The notes: generated by a model from the sequence alone, not told the origin. A stretch of 64,000 nucleotides of DNA from Oceanihabitans sp. 2_MG-2023 (GCF_030547245.1 NZ_JAUOQT010000001.1:186001-250000), one strand, 5' to 3'; numbered from the stretch's first letter, positions 1 through 10,140 are shown. Translations and numbers: made by a program.

Positions 1-937
1 AAAGTCTATTATATGTCCAATTACACAAAGCATCAGAGCATATAGAAGTATCTAAATCATGTAATAAAAAACTACTCATTCCTGCTCCGTACACACGTTC
101 AAAAGTTTGGTCCTCTTTATTATAAATTGAAAAACCTACCCGTATATCTTTTAAACCTAATAACGAGCGAAAAATTTCATGAAATCCTTCCATAAAAGTT
201 TCATCTTTTCGCTTGTTCTCTCCTATTAATTTAGATTTAATATTGGAAATAGATTGATCATTGGTAACATCAAACATATTAGAAATCACAAAACCTTTAA
301 AAGAATAACTATTTGGAGGAAACTTTGCTTTCCATAAATCTATATTTTCAAAATTATCTAATAACTCATTATAATCTTCCTGTGTTATTTTAGGTGTATT
401 TTCATTAGGAATAATCTCTACAAAATCGGCATTATATAATATTTTATAATATCGGATAATTCCTTTTTCGTCTGGTATTTCGTAATAAAAAGGTCTTTTA
501 AAGTCTAACGAATATCCATAATAAAAGTTTAAAATAATTGTACAATAAATAATATACCTATCATCTTCAGGCATATTTTGTATTTTCAAATCAAAATTTT
601 CTCCTGCTGTTTTAATAATAGATTTAAAGCGTTCCGAGGAATTAAAAACTACATCTTCAAAAGGTATAGAAGCCGTTTTAATTTCATTTTTTGTTAAAAC
701 TGCACTAAAAGAATCTTGTAATATGATTTGAATTTCATTTTTGTATTTTTCCAGTAATTTAATATCGGTAAATCCTTCACGAAGTATAGGGTAAGGAGCC
801 GCTGTTTTTAAAACACGTTGTGCTTTTCTAGAAATAAACGCATCAGAATTAGTAACTAACTCCTCATAATGCTCTAATAACTTATTAAAGCTAATCTGCA
901 AACACATTGGTGATTCGGACTGGTTAAACACTTCCAT
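1..937 (-). CDS. GAF-domain-type flavobacterial protein, C-terminus cut by window edge
   Basis: An open frame runs without a stop from an ATG at 937 to the left edge, giving 312 residues of the N-terminal part. The protein begins MEVFNQSESPMCLQISFNKL. It has no signal peptide or membrane segment, so it is probably cytoplasmic. It resembles large flavobacterial proteins annotated as GAF-domain containing, which I recognise by sequence feel rather than by a defining motif. The visible part may precede or enter the GAF fold. It is separated from the glucan operon by a terminator, so it is probably an independent unit. A TATATTTG promoter-like element lies at 965-972 on the same strand. The function is unknown. 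Confidence 0.7.
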   Translation of the reverse strand, partial: MEVFNQSESPMCLQISFNKLLEHYEELVTNSDAFISRKAQRVLKTAAPYPILREGFTDIKLLEKYKNEIQIILQDSFSAVLTKNEIKTASIPFEDVVFNSSERFKSIIKTAGENFDLKIQNMPEDDRYIIYCTIILNFYYGYSLDFKRPFYYEIPDEKGIIRYYKILYNADFVEIIPNENTPKITQEDYNELLDNFENIDLWKAKFPPNSYSFKGFVISNMFDVTNDQSISNIKSKLIGENKRKDETFMEGFHEIFRSLLGLKDIRVGFSIYNKEDQTFERVYGAGMSSFLLHDLDTSICSDALCNWTYNRL

Positions 938-1075
938 GATTATTAAATTTATAGTATAAAAATACAAATATATATTTTAGTCGTTTTAAATCTAATATCC
1001 TTAACAGTTCAATTATTTTTTCTCTACATTTTAGTTGTATGTCCTAGCCCAACAAAATCAAGTTTTTAAACAAAA

Positions 1076-1112
1076 AAAAGTCTCTTCGAATTAGTATTCA
1101 AAAGAGACTTTT
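1076..1112 (-). terminator. Rho-independent terminator of the glucan operon
   Basis: An 11-bp perfect stem, AAAAGTCTCTT (1076-1086) with AAGAGACTTTT (1102-1112), closes a 15-nt loop and is followed on the minus strand by a run of T. It lies 22 nt past the stop of the last gene of the minus-strand operon. Confidence 0.85.
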
Positions 1113-1133
1113 CTGGGGTTTATATTTAAATAA

Positions 1134-1556
1134 TTAATCCATGTACGTCCAATTAAAACCATCACTAATTACTATTATAGTTCTTAAATTATTTTCGTAC
1201 ATATAAACTTGCGAACTTCCAATTGTGGACCCTTTAGGAAATAATAAACCTGAAGTAGTTGTTAACTGTGCAGTATTTACATTATTAATATTCCTAATAA
1301 TATAAACTCTCCCTGGAAAACTAATGGGATTTGGAAGCCTAAATTCCTGATCTGTAGCTTGCGGATCTACAGACAAATAAACACCATCATTAATATCTGT
1401 AGCTGTCCCGCTACCCGTTAAAGTAAGGTGTTTTACAGAAAGGTTTCCATTAATATCTAAAGTACTTTTAGGATCTATAGTACCAACTCCTACTTGAGCA
1501 AAAACAGTAATATTTAAAAAGAAAAAACAGTATAAAAACAAAATATTCTTCATCAT
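1134..1556 (-). CDS. Small secreted protein at the 3' end of the alpha-glucan operon
   Basis: The 140-residue product has a signal peptide (about residues 1-20, cut after AQ) and then VGVGTIDPKSTLDINGNLSV. That motif is common at the mature N-terminus of Bacteroidota exported proteins of unknown function, some related to tail-fibre or intramolecular-chaperone proteins. There is no lipobox, T9SS domain or catalytic motif. It starts 8 nt after the upstream GH13 gene and precedes the operon terminator, so it is almost certainly co-transcribed with the amylases. Two ATG codons are adjacent at the start. The role is unknown; an exported accessory protein is an inference from position only. Confidence 0.75.
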   Translation of the reverse strand: MMKNILFLYCFFFLNITVFAQVGVGTIDPKSTLDINGNLSVKHLTLTGSGTATDINDGVYLSVDPQATDQEFRLPNPISFPGRVYIIRNINNVNTAQLTTTSGLLFPKGSTIGSSQVYMYENNLRTIIVISDGFNWTYMD

Positions 1557-1564
1557 TTTACATT

Positions 1565-2986
1565 TTAATTTATTAATATTTTATACTCCCAAGCTCCTAA
1601 TGGCATAACTTCTTCATCGATTTCAATGGCTGAATTTGTCATATAATCTAAATACTTTCCTTTTATAGGTAGACTTACTTTTAATTCTTGATTAGAAAGG
1701 TTTGCTAAATAAATAACGGTACTTCCATTTTTACTTCTTTTAAATGCTAAAATATTTTTATTCGGAACAGCTATTTTTTCATAAGAAGCAGCATTTTTAC
1801 CTCCATTTAGTGCAGTACTTGTACTTTTAAGTTTCCCCAGTTTTTCTAACAACTTCCAAGTATTTCCTTTCGTATGCGGGAAACTATCTTTTTCAAAAAA
1901 CAATAACCTGTGGTCTAAATCATATTCTTGACCAGAATAAATTAATGGCATTCCAGGCATTACATAACTTAAAGCAGTCATTGTTTCAGAAGCATTTCCC
2001 ATACGTTCCTTAATGGTGCCATTCCAAGAGTTTTCATCGTGATTGGTTACAAAATTCATTAATATATCATCTGCTAGGTAGGTTTCATTTCTCTTCTTCA
2101 TATAATCTGAAAAAGCGGTTGCATTTTCTTCCCCTTTAGCGATATGATTCATAACATGGTGTCCATCCCAACCATACGCCATATCAAACAAACCGTCTTT
2201 CAATAATTCTGGTTCCCAAGCTTCTGCTAGCATAAAAATATCTTTTTTAGCACGTAATTCTGGAATAGCTTGTTCCCAAAAATTAGTTGGTACCGATCCT
2301 GCTACGTCACATCTAAAACCATCAACACCTTCATCTGTTAACCAATAGCTCATATCTGCAATCATTTCTTTACGCATTTCTTGATTATCGTAATTTAAAT
2401 CGGCAACATCTGTCCAATCGGTATCTTCAGGATGTACAACCGCTCCTTTCTCGTTTTGTGTATAATACTCCGGATTGGTTTTTAACCAAGTATGATCCCA
2501 ACCTGTATGATTTGGCACCCAGTCTAAAATGACATAAATCCCATTGTCATGAGCAGTATTTACTAAATCTCTAAAATTTTCAATAGTCCCAAATTCTGGA
2601 TTAATTTTAGTAAAATCGGAAACCGCATAGTAACTTCCTAAATATTTACCTTGTTCTGCTTCTGGAAAATCGGTTGCAAACTTGCTGTCCTCTCCTCCTG
2701 TTGCTTTTCTTTTGGTTTCTGAAATAGGAAACACTGGCATTAACCAAATCACTTTTACACCTAATTGTTTTAACTGCGGAATGTCTTTTGTAAATTGCTC
2801 AAAAGTTCCTTCTGGGGAATATTGTCTAATATTCGCTTCATAAATGACAGCCGTTTCTAAGTCGGAAGCCGAAATAGGTTCTATGCTTATTTTTTCTTCT
2901 GAAGCTGTTGCAACTTCTACTTGTTTCTTCTCTTCTTTACATGCTAAAATGCTAAGAAACACTAAGGATAAGATTATTTTTTTCAT
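1565..2986 (-). CDS. GH13 alpha-amylase family lipoprotein (473 aa)
   Basis: A glycoside hydrolase family 13 enzyme expected to cleave alpha-1,4-glucosidic bonds of maltodextrins in the periplasm or at the outer membrane. The lipobox LSILAC places the lipidated Cys at residue 16. The (beta/alpha)8 barrel fills about 45-390. The first conserved region is DWVPNHTG (155-162). The nucleophile is D227 in GFRCD, the acid/base E255 in LAEAW, and the third carboxylate D317 in NHDE. A short beta domain follows. It is compact, close to the maltogenic/glucosidase-like members. It is the third GH13 of the operon, 8 nt from its neighbours on both sides. The exact product spectrum cannot be read from sequence. 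Confidence 0.92.
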   Translation of the reverse strand: MKKIILSLVFLSILACKEEKKQVEVATASEEKISIEPISASDLETAVIYEANIRQYSPEGTFEQFTKDIPQLKQLGVKVIWLMPVFPISETKRKATGGEDSKFATDFPEAEQGKYLGSYYAVSDFTKINPEFGTIENFRDLVNTAHDNGIYVILDWVPNHTGWDHTWLKTNPEYYTQNEKGAVVHPEDTDWTDVADLNYDNQEMRKEMIADMSYWLTDEGVDGFRCDVAGSVPTNFWEQAIPELRAKKDIFMLAEAWEPELLKDGLFDMAYGWDGHHVMNHIAKGEENATAFSDYMKKRNETYLADDILMNFVTNHDENSWNGTIKERMGNASETMTALSYVMPGMPLIYSGQEYDLDHRLLFFEKDSFPHTKGNTWKLLEKLGKLKSTSTALNGGKNAASYEKIAVPNKNILAFKRSKNGSTVIYLANLSNQELKVSLPIKGKYLDYMTNSAIEIDEEVMPLGAWEYKILIN

Positions 2987-2994
2987 GCGTATAT

Positions 2995-4668
2995 TTAGTT
3001 TAATTCTTCTAATAATAAAATATTTGACTCTACTTCTATTGTGATGTTTCCGTTTACTACTTCTACTGTTTTTCCGGAATAAAAATCTTTCACTGTATCT
3101 TCATCGTTAAAAACAGAAGACACGTTAATGGTGTGTTTTCCTTTAGGAATATCGATACCAACAATGACGTCATCTTTAAAATACCCTTTAGTATAGCTTC
3201 TACTAAAAAAGTAAAGTGCATTGCTAATCCTAGTATGCTTTCCTGCTCCAATAGAAGGATGATTGCGTCTAAACTGACCCAATTTTTGCCAATGGCTTAG
3301 TACATCTTGTTTTTGAGAAAGTTCTTCCCAATTCATGAAACTTCTTAAAGTAGCGTCTCCAACGGTTCCATCTATGGTTAAATCTCTTGCAGATTCATCT
3401 CCATAATATACTTGTGAAGCTCCGGGAGACAACAATAATCGTGTAGCTGTTTCGTAGGTTTTCTCTCTATTTTTATCGAAAGGTTGTCCGTCGTCATGAG
3501 ACGTTAAATAGTTTAATACACCATAACCTTTAAGGTTGGTATGCAAAAGACTATCGTATTTTTTGAATTGTTCTTCATAGGTTTGCTGAGCAGCATTCCA
3601 TTTAAATTCAAAATTAATTAGACTATTAAAAGCAGCATCAAAATAGTTCACTTTTTTATCTCCAAAATCAAAAGCTGTTCCTGCTGAAATTCCGTAATTA
3701 TATACTTCTCCAACCAAGTAAAACGCATTATCGTCTAGAACTTTGTTTGGGTTTTGCTGCTTAAATTCCGCGAAAGCGTTATCACAAACAGCTTTAAACT
3801 CTTGCCATACAAAAGCTTCGGTATGTTTTACGGTATCTACTCGGTAACCATCAATACCAAAATCTGTAATGTAATCGCTTAACCATTTCATGATATAAAA
3901 ACGAGGAGCACGCGGATAACCTGTAGCTTTAAAAAAGGCATCTAATTCTGCAACCTCTTCGTCATAACGACCTTCTGCTTTCCATTTTTCCACCAATTGT
4001 GGTGGTAATTCTACAGCTTCGTTACTTTCGGTTTTAATGTCTGGCAGATTTTTTACCAAAGTACACGTTATGGTGTTTTCGTAATTATCGTAACTACATT
4101 GTGGGTCTGTTCTTACCCAATCGCTTGGCCAAACAGGATCTTGCTCTGTAACTGGACCTGTATGATTGATAACTGCATCCAATAAAATTCTTATACCTTT
4201 TTCATGTGCTGCATCAACCAATTTTTTTAAATCCGCTTTGGTTCCTAAATTAGCATCAATGTTGGTCCAATCTTTTGTCCAATACCCATGAAAACCATAG
4301 GTTACACCAGTTCCTTCGTCTGTTCCACCATGAATTTGCTCCACGATTGGCGACATCCAAATGGCATTGATTCCTAAGTTTGTAAAATAACCTTCTTCAA
4401 TTTTTTGGATAATCCCTTTTAAATCGCCACCTTCAAAACCTCGTAAAACAGCAGTTTCTTGGGTTCTTCCATAGTTTACATCATTGGTTTTGTCTCCATT
4501 ATTAAAACGATCTGTCAATAAAAAATAGATGTTTGCAGCATCCCAAACAAAAGGGGTTGTAGCCGCTTCTTTTTTCTGATCTTGAGCGATATCTTGATTT
4601 ACTTTTTTTTCGGTTTTACAACTAAAAGCGAGCAAAGTTAATGCAATTAAAAGTATGTTCTTTTTCAT
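2995..4668 (-). CDS. GH13 alpha-amylase family lipoprotein (557 aa)
   Basis: A second GH13 enzyme of the operon, probably degrading starch oligosaccharides in the periplasm. The lipobox is LLAFSC (Cys17). The barrel begins near residue 42 with IYFLLTDRFNNGD, typical of alpha-amylases. Catalytic residues are D278 (GYRVD), E321 (VGEVY) and D392 (HDDG); DAVINHTG (164-171) is conserved region I. An insertion around 170-260 lengthens domain B and contains two cysteines (C191, C202). The C-terminal 90 residues look like an all-beta domain C. It begins 7 nt after the GH31 fusion gene, in a tight operon. SusA-like neopullulanase or plain amylase are both possible. Confidence 0.92.
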   Translation of the reverse strand: MKKNILLIALTLLAFSCKTEKKVNQDIAQDQKKEAATTPFVWDAANIYFLLTDRFNNGDKTNDVNYGRTQETAVLRGFEGGDLKGIIQKIEEGYFTNLGINAIWMSPIVEQIHGGTDEGTGVTYGFHGYWTKDWTNIDANLGTKADLKKLVDAAHEKGIRILLDAVINHTGPVTEQDPVWPSDWVRTDPQCSYDNYENTITCTLVKNLPDIKTESNEAVELPPQLVEKWKAEGRYDEEVAELDAFFKATGYPRAPRFYIMKWLSDYITDFGIDGYRVDTVKHTEAFVWQEFKAVCDNAFAEFKQQNPNKVLDDNAFYLVGEVYNYGISAGTAFDFGDKKVNYFDAAFNSLINFEFKWNAAQQTYEEQFKKYDSLLHTNLKGYGVLNYLTSHDDGQPFDKNREKTYETATRLLLSPGASQVYYGDESARDLTIDGTVGDATLRSFMNWEELSQKQDVLSHWQKLGQFRRNHPSIGAGKHTRISNALYFFSRSYTKGYFKDDVIVGIDIPKGKHTINVSSVFNDEDTVKDFYSGKTVEVVNGNITIEVESNILLLEELN

Positions 4669-4675
4669 GTTATAC

Positions 4676-7600
4676 TTAGTATGTTATTTGTGTTTTATGG
4701 CTACTTGAAGTGTTCCACTTTAGATTAAAACGCAACGTTTTTGAGTTTGCATCGTAATGGAAATCTAATTTCTTACCATTGCTTTTTATACGTTTTGGTG
4801 CTTTAGGAAAATGGTGAATTACTACATCTATATTTTTAGTAGTTGTAACGTATTTAGCACCTGTTTCTGCTTCAAACTGCAATTCTAAAAGCTTTGAAGT
4901 GGTTTCTGCTTCAAACTCTAAAATCTCATATTGACCGTTTTCAAAAGCGTTTTTTGTTTTACCATCGTCATTATACATTTTACGTTCACTTTTAGCTATA
5001 GAAGCATCGTAATAATAATGCAACTCGAAAGTGTTTCCATTATATTCTGCAGTGCTTTGCATGGCTTTTGCAGTTGGAATAAATGCGCCACCACGAACGT
5101 ACGTTGGAATACTATTTTCTTGCGTTTTAACCGCAAATGCTTGTCCGCCTTCTACTTTTTTATTGGTATAAAAATCAAACCAATTACTGTTTTCAGGAAA
5201 GTACACCTCAGCTTCTGTTTGCTTAGCATTCACAATAGGCGTGACTAAAAAATCATTTCCCCAAAGGTATGTTGAAGCCATAGTTTGCAACTTCACATTG
5301 TCTTCTTCTTCAAAAAATAAAGCTCGCATTAAAGGCGCACCAGTTTGGTTATTTTCGAAAACTAAATTGTAATTATAAGGTAGTAATTGGTAACGTAATT
5401 CGATAGACTCTTTAGCTAAGGCTTTTGCTTTATCGCTTCTAAAAACAGGTTCTGCAGGCACTTCTTCTTGTGCATGTGGTCTGTAAATAGGTTGAAACAC
5501 ACCATACTGTAACCATCGAGCATACAACTCATCATCTAAATTATTACCAGCAAAACCACCTAAATCACTATGCATATAAGCTAATCCTTGCATTCCCATT
5601 TGTAATGCAATTTCTGGTTGAGATTGTAATCCTCCCCAAGTTCTGTTGACATCCCCAGACCAAGGTATCATACCAAATCGTTGCGATCCAGAACTTCCTG
5701 CACGCATTAAAATAAATGGTCTTGTATTTGGAAAATTTTGGATGTACATATCTTGTACTAATTCCGCCCAATGGTGACCATAAATATTATGTACCTCATC
5801 TGCTGTTCCTGTGGCGTGTATTAGATTTTTAGGATGTACTTCTGGTTCTCCTAAATCTCCCCAAACTCCTGAAACCCCTAAATCGGCTAAGTCTTTATAA
5901 ATATTTTGAAACCATTGTTTTCCTTTTGGATTGAAAATATCTATCAATCCTGTGTTACCAAAATAGAAATCGTAAGTAAACGGATTCCCTAATGAATCTT
6001 TAGCCAAAACATCTGCTTTTACCGCTTCGTCCCAACGGTTTGATGTGGTTAATACAAACGGTTCTGTTACTAAAACGGTTTTGACATTATTGTCTTTTAA
6101 TCCTTTTAGCATTTGTTTTGGGTTTGGAAAAGAATCACGATCAAAAGCAAGGTTTCCCATAGTACCTTGAATGGTTTTTCCGAACCAAAAAATATCGATA
6201 ATAATAGCATCTAATGGAATATTCTCTTCTCTAAATTTTTCTACTGTAGCAGTTACTTCTTCTTGCGAATGATAACCAAATCGGCTAGAAAAATTACCTA
6301 AAGCCCAACGTGGTGGCATGGGTTGTGTACCAGTTAGTTTGGTGTAGTTCTTCGTTACATCTAACCAAGAATCACCAACTACAATTTGATAGGTTTTTCT
6401 TCCAGAAATGGTTTCGTATGTTAGTGTGTTATCTGCTTTACTATCTAAATCTAAAAAGCCAATTGGTGCATTGTCAAAATGAATTAAATACTTTTTGGAA
6501 GACACCACAATAGGCATGGTATAGTTCATTAACTCACTTCGGTCTTCATAACCATAATGTGCTTTATTGTACAACTCTAAACGATTGCCTCTTCGGTTCA
6601 TACCTAAAGCTCTTGCTCCTGCACCATACAATACTTCCTCAGGTTTTAGATTAAAACTGATGGTTTCAAAATTGTCTGTTTTTTGAAAACTGTTTTTTAC
6701 AGAAGTAACTTCTTTTCCGTCTTTCCAATACGAAATATGAAAAGGAGACTTGGTGATTTTCACTGTTAATTTTTCAGATTGAAAAGTAATTTCATTTTCT
6801 GTTTCATTAAATTTCACCTCAGAAAGTACTTTATCTATAACAACAGCGTGTGACTCTTTATCAAATGTTTCACCTGTAGGCAAAAATGTAGTTTCGATAA
6901 TTTCAGGATGGTAAAAATGCATTTTATAATTTCCATCTGAAACCTGAATATGTAATTGATTGTTTTGAAAGGTTGCTGTCTTAAACTCTCTTTTTTTAAT
7001 AGCATCTGCAAACAACCACGTTATAGCTTCAGCAAAATTGTTTTCCCATAAAGCTTCATTATGTTTGCCTTCAGGAACGACTTTAGACTGTATGTTTTTT
7101 TTTGGAAATCCGTTATCTTTTAAAATAGAAATGATACTATTCATATCTGTAACGGTTTGGCTAATCTCGTTATAACCTGCGTTTTCACCTTCTTTTCCTC
7201 CAGCTAAAAAGTACATTTTAGTATCCTTAATATTGGCATGAGATTTTGTAAAAGGATGCACTTCTGGAGCAAACCAAAATGCAGGAGAATACACACCAAC
7301 TTTACCAAAAACTGTTGGATGTTTTAAAGCTGCATAATGCGAAATTAAACCTCCCATAGAACTACCAAAAATGGCTGTATTGTTTCTATCTTTTTTGGTG
7401 TTATAATTAGTGTCTATGTAGGGTTTTAAGGTATTGACAATAAAATCGATGTATGCGTCACCTTCTCCTCCACCATACTTGTTGTGTACCCAAGGAGAAT
7501 ATTCATCTAAGCGTTTAGATTCGCCATTATCGACACCAACAACGATAAGTTTTAAGTTCTCTTTAAATAGTTTGTCTAGGGTTTCGTCTACATTCCATTC

Positions 7601-8152
7601 GCCATAACCCGAAGTACTAGCATCAAAAATATTTTGACCATCATGCATATAAACCACAGGATAATCTTGCTTTGAAGTCTGATAATCTGGTGGTAAATAC
7701 ACCCAAACACGACGTTCTCTGTTGAGTTGTGGTATATGAAATGTTTCAGAAATAATGGAAACATTTTTTGAAGCAGTAGAGACATCTTTATTATCAAACA
7801 GGTGACTCCAACCTGCTATTTTTACTTGTATTGTATCGTTTGGTTTTTCAAATTTATGAATACGATTATCTATAGTTTCACCTGTATTGGTACTTTCTGA
7901 AGTCTCCCAATTCCCTAAGGTAAACTTGAATAAAATGCGTTGTTCTGTTTTAGGAAGTGTTATTTGGTGCTGACCATTTACAAATTGTAATTGGTAGTCT
8001 TTGTGTCCGCCAGACCAACCTTCAAAATCTCCTGAAACAAATATAGAAGCATCTTGTGGAGTGTCTTTTGGAAGTGCTTCAACAATGATGGTTACCTGAG
8101 AATAGGTGACTTGAAATAATAAAAAGAATAGTATGTATAATAAATTTCTCAT
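4676..8152 (-). CDS. Esterase-GH31 alpha-glucosidase fusion (1158 aa)
   Basis: A bifunctional exported enzyme. Residues 1-19 are a signal peptide. Residues 20-116 resemble a CBM20/48-like starch-binding module (IFVSGDFEGW). Residues about 136-386 are an alpha/beta-hydrolase of the Fes/esterase-D type, with nucleophile elbow GSSMGG (S265), MHDGQN (169-174) and a likely catalytic H364. Residues about 400-1158 are a GH31 alpha-glucosidase with nucleophile D766 (VWGDLGEPE) and acid/base D834 (PWSGD). All key residues are present in both halves. There is no lipobox. It lies in the glucan operon between two GH13 genes. Removal of acyl groups from alpha-glucans coupled to glucose release is an inference. 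Confidence 0.9.
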   Translation of the reverse strand: MRNLLYILFFLLFQVTYSQVTIIVEALPKDTPQDASIFVSGDFEGWSGGHKDYQLQFVNGQHQITLPKTEQRILFKFTLGNWETSESTNTGETIDNRIHKFEKPNDTIQVKIAGWSHLFDNKDVSTASKNVSIISETFHIPQLNRERRVWVYLPPDYQTSKQDYPVVYMHDGQNIFDASTSGYGEWNVDETLDKLFKENLKLIVVGVDNGESKRLDEYSPWVHNKYGGGEGDAYIDFIVNTLKPYIDTNYNTKKDRNNTAIFGSSMGGLISHYAALKHPTVFGKVGVYSPAFWFAPEVHPFTKSHANIKDTKMYFLAGGKEGENAGYNEISQTVTDMNSIISILKDNGFPKKNIQSKVVPEGKHNEALWENNFAEAITWLFADAIKKREFKTATFQNNQLHIQVSDGNYKMHFYHPEIIETTFLPTGETFDKESHAVVIDKVLSEVKFNETENEITFQSEKLTVKITKSPFHISYWKDGKEVTSVKNSFQKTDNFETISFNLKPEEVLYGAGARALGMNRRGNRLELYNKAHYGYEDRSELMNYTMPIVVSSKKYLIHFDNAPIGFLDLDSKADNTLTYETISGRKTYQIVVGDSWLDVTKNYTKLTGTQPMPPRWALGNFSSRFGYHSQEEVTATVEKFREENIPLDAIIIDIFWFGKTIQGTMGNLAFDRDSFPNPKQMLKGLKDNNVKTVLVTEPFVLTTSNRWDEAVKADVLAKDSLGNPFTYDFYFGNTGLIDIFNPKGKQWFQNIYKDLADLGVSGVWGDLGEPEVHPKNLIHATGTADEVHNIYGHHWAELVQDMYIQNFPNTRPFILMRAGSSGSQRFGMIPWSGDVNRTWGGLQSQPEIALQMGMQGLAYMHSDLGGFAGNNLDDELYARWLQYGVFQPIYRPHAQEEVPAEPVFRSDKAKALAKESIELRYQLLPYNYNLVFENNQTGAPLMRALFFEEEDNVKLQTMASTYLWGNDFLVTPIVNAKQTEAEVYFPENSNWFDFYTNKKVEGGQAFAVKTQENSIPTYVRGGAFIPTAKAMQSTAEYNGNTFELHYYYDASIAKSERKMYNDDGKTKNAFENGQYEILEFEAETTSKLLELQFEAETGAKYVTTTKNIDVVIHHFPKAPKRIKSNGKKLDFHYDANSKTLRFNLKWNTSSSHKTQITY

Positions 8153-8201
8153 GTTTAATCTTTAAAAGTATATTACGTATCCAGTGCGGAATGACAAATA
8201 A

Positions 8202-10121
8202 TTATATTTTTGTGGTTAGCAACAAACTTCCTCTTTCGTTTAAGATAATTTCATCTTCCCAAACAAAAGTTTCATTCGTTACTATATTTTTTAATGTTTT
8301 ACCTTGTAAACCAACTTCTTCAAAACGTTTTAAATCTAAACTAATTGGTTCATTATTTTTATTAATAATATGTACAACAGTTTCGCCTTCAATAACTCGA
8401 AATAAAAAGTACGTTCCCATAAAAGGTGCAAAATGAATGGTTTTTCCATTATGGATGGCAGCACTTGATTTTCTGTAATTCAATACTTTTTTAAGGAATA
8501 GCTGCATGTCTTTTTGTGCATCTGTTAAACCTTCACCAGAAAATGTATTGACAGTATCTCCTTGCCAACCTCCTGGGAAATCGGTACGAATTAAACCATG
8601 GTCGCCAGGTTTTTCAAAATCGTTCATTAAAATTTCTGTTCCGTAATATAGTTGCGGAATTCTAGGTAAGGTTAATAGATAACTTAAGGCCATTTTGGTA
8701 TTAGGCACATCTCCTTTTAATTGTGTAAAAATGCGACTCATATCATGATTGTCTGGAAAAACCATAATGTCTTTTGGTGATGCATAGGCAAAATCGTTAG
8801 CTAAACCTTCGTATATTTTCACCAATCCTGTGTCCCATTGTTCGGCTTCATTTAAAGCATCCACCGTATTTTTTTGCATGGCAAAATCCATGGTCGATCT
8901 TAAATTAGAATCGTAACCATCTTTATTGTCATGACCTTCTTGCCAATAGGCAATTAACAACGGATTGGTACTCCATTCTTCACCAACAATACTAAAGTTA
9001 GGATACTCATTCATGATAGCTCCTGCCCAATTAGACATAAAAGTTTTATCAGGATACGGATAGGTATCTTGACGAATTCCGCTAAGGTTTAATGTTTCCA
9101 CCCACCAAATACTATTTTGTATAATATAATTAGCCATAAACGGATTACGCTGATTTAAATCTGGCATTGCAGACACAAACCAACCTTCTGCCATTTCTTT
9201 TTTATCGCGTTTGGAAGCATATAAATCTTGGTTACTCGTACGTCTGTGGTTGGAGTTATTTAATGGTTTATTATTCTCAAAACTTTCTTGCTGATTGACC
9301 CAATCTTTAAACGGTAAATCTTCCATCCACCAATGTGCACTTCCGCAATGATTAGCCACTTGATCCATAATTAAACCGATACCTTTTTCTTTCGCTTTTG
9401 CAGCTAATTCTTGGTATTCTTCTAAGCTTCCGTAACGTGGATCTACTTGGTAAAAATCGGTCATGGCGTAACCATGATACGACGACCTTGACATGTCGTT
9501 AGTCAATAAAGGACACGACCAAATTTGAGTAAACCCCATATCTTCTATATAATCTAAATGCTGAATAATACCTTGTAAATCACCACCATGACGCGCATAA
9601 TCATCTTCTCTGTTGATGGTTTTTTCCTTTAAACTTTCGTTTATATCATTAGAAGTATCACCATTTGCAAAACGATCTGGAGTGATTAAATAAATGGCAT
9701 CTGTACTATCAAAACCTTGATAATCGGAAGCCTCTTTTACACGCGCTTTTACTTCGTAGGTTTGAACAAGGTCTTTTTCTTCATTAAATTTAAAATGAAT
9801 ATTGAATTGTCCTGCTTTAGCACTTTCTGAAATATGTAGATCTAAAAACAGATAATTAGGACTATCTGCTTTATGCACTTTTTCAATAGAAACTCCTGCA
9901 TAATTTATACTAGGTGTTGCTTCCGAAATATTAACATGCTTCACCAATAATTGTACTTGTGTATTATTAAAACCTGTCCACCAATGTGGTGGTTCGATGC
10001 GCTCGATATCGTTTATAACTTCGGTTACAACTTCAGAAGGTATTGCTTTTTTGGTTTCCTTTTTACAAGAAAAACTAACACTAATTAAAACGATTAATGA
10101 TATGTGTATTAATTTTTTCAT
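8202..10121 (-). CDS. GH13 cyclomaltodextrinase/neopullulanase-like lipoprotein (639 aa)
   Basis: A GH13 enzyme with the architecture of Bacteroidota SusA-like cyclomaltodextrinases. The lipobox is SVSFSC (Cys19). The N-terminal immunoglobulin-like domain (about 42-130) begins PPHWWTGF and matches the Cyc-maltodext_N type. The barrel starts near 140 and a C-terminal beta domain follows. Catalytic residues are D352 (GIRQD), E381 (VGEEW) and D460 (DNHD); MDQVANHCG is region I. It is expected to act on cyclodextrins, pullulan or maltodextrins in the periplasm. It is the first GH13 after the GH65 gene (19 nt) and precedes the GH31 fusion by 49 nt. Confidence 0.92.
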   Translation of the reverse strand: MKKLIHISLIVLISVSFSCKKETKKAIPSEVVTEVINDIERIEPPHWWTGFNNTQVQLLVKHVNISEATPSINYAGVSIEKVHKADSPNYLFLDLHISESAKAGQFNIHFKFNEEKDLVQTYEVKARVKEASDYQGFDSTDAIYLITPDRFANGDTSNDINESLKEKTINREDDYARHGGDLQGIIQHLDYIEDMGFTQIWSCPLLTNDMSRSSYHGYAMTDFYQVDPRYGSLEEYQELAAKAKEKGIGLIMDQVANHCGSAHWWMEDLPFKDWVNQQESFENNKPLNNSNHRRTSNQDLYASKRDKKEMAEGWFVSAMPDLNQRNPFMANYIIQNSIWWVETLNLSGIRQDTYPYPDKTFMSNWAGAIMNEYPNFSIVGEEWSTNPLLIAYWQEGHDNKDGYDSNLRSTMDFAMQKNTVDALNEAEQWDTGLVKIYEGLANDFAYASPKDIMVFPDNHDMSRIFTQLKGDVPNTKMALSYLLTLPRIPQLYYGTEILMNDFEKPGDHGLIRTDFPGGWQGDTVNTFSGEGLTDAQKDMQLFLKKVLNYRKSSAAIHNGKTIHFAPFMGTYFLFRVIEGETVVHIINKNNEPISLDLKRFEEVGLQGKTLKNIVTNETFVWEDEIILNERGSLLLTTKI

Positions 10122-10140
10122 TCTAATTAGTGTGCTTAAT

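Noticed and set aside
3764-3778. TTCCGCGAAAGCG word in an amylase gene, also in trmN6 near 61386
   Set aside because: Two occurrences, both within ordinary coding sequence, are too few to call a repeat.
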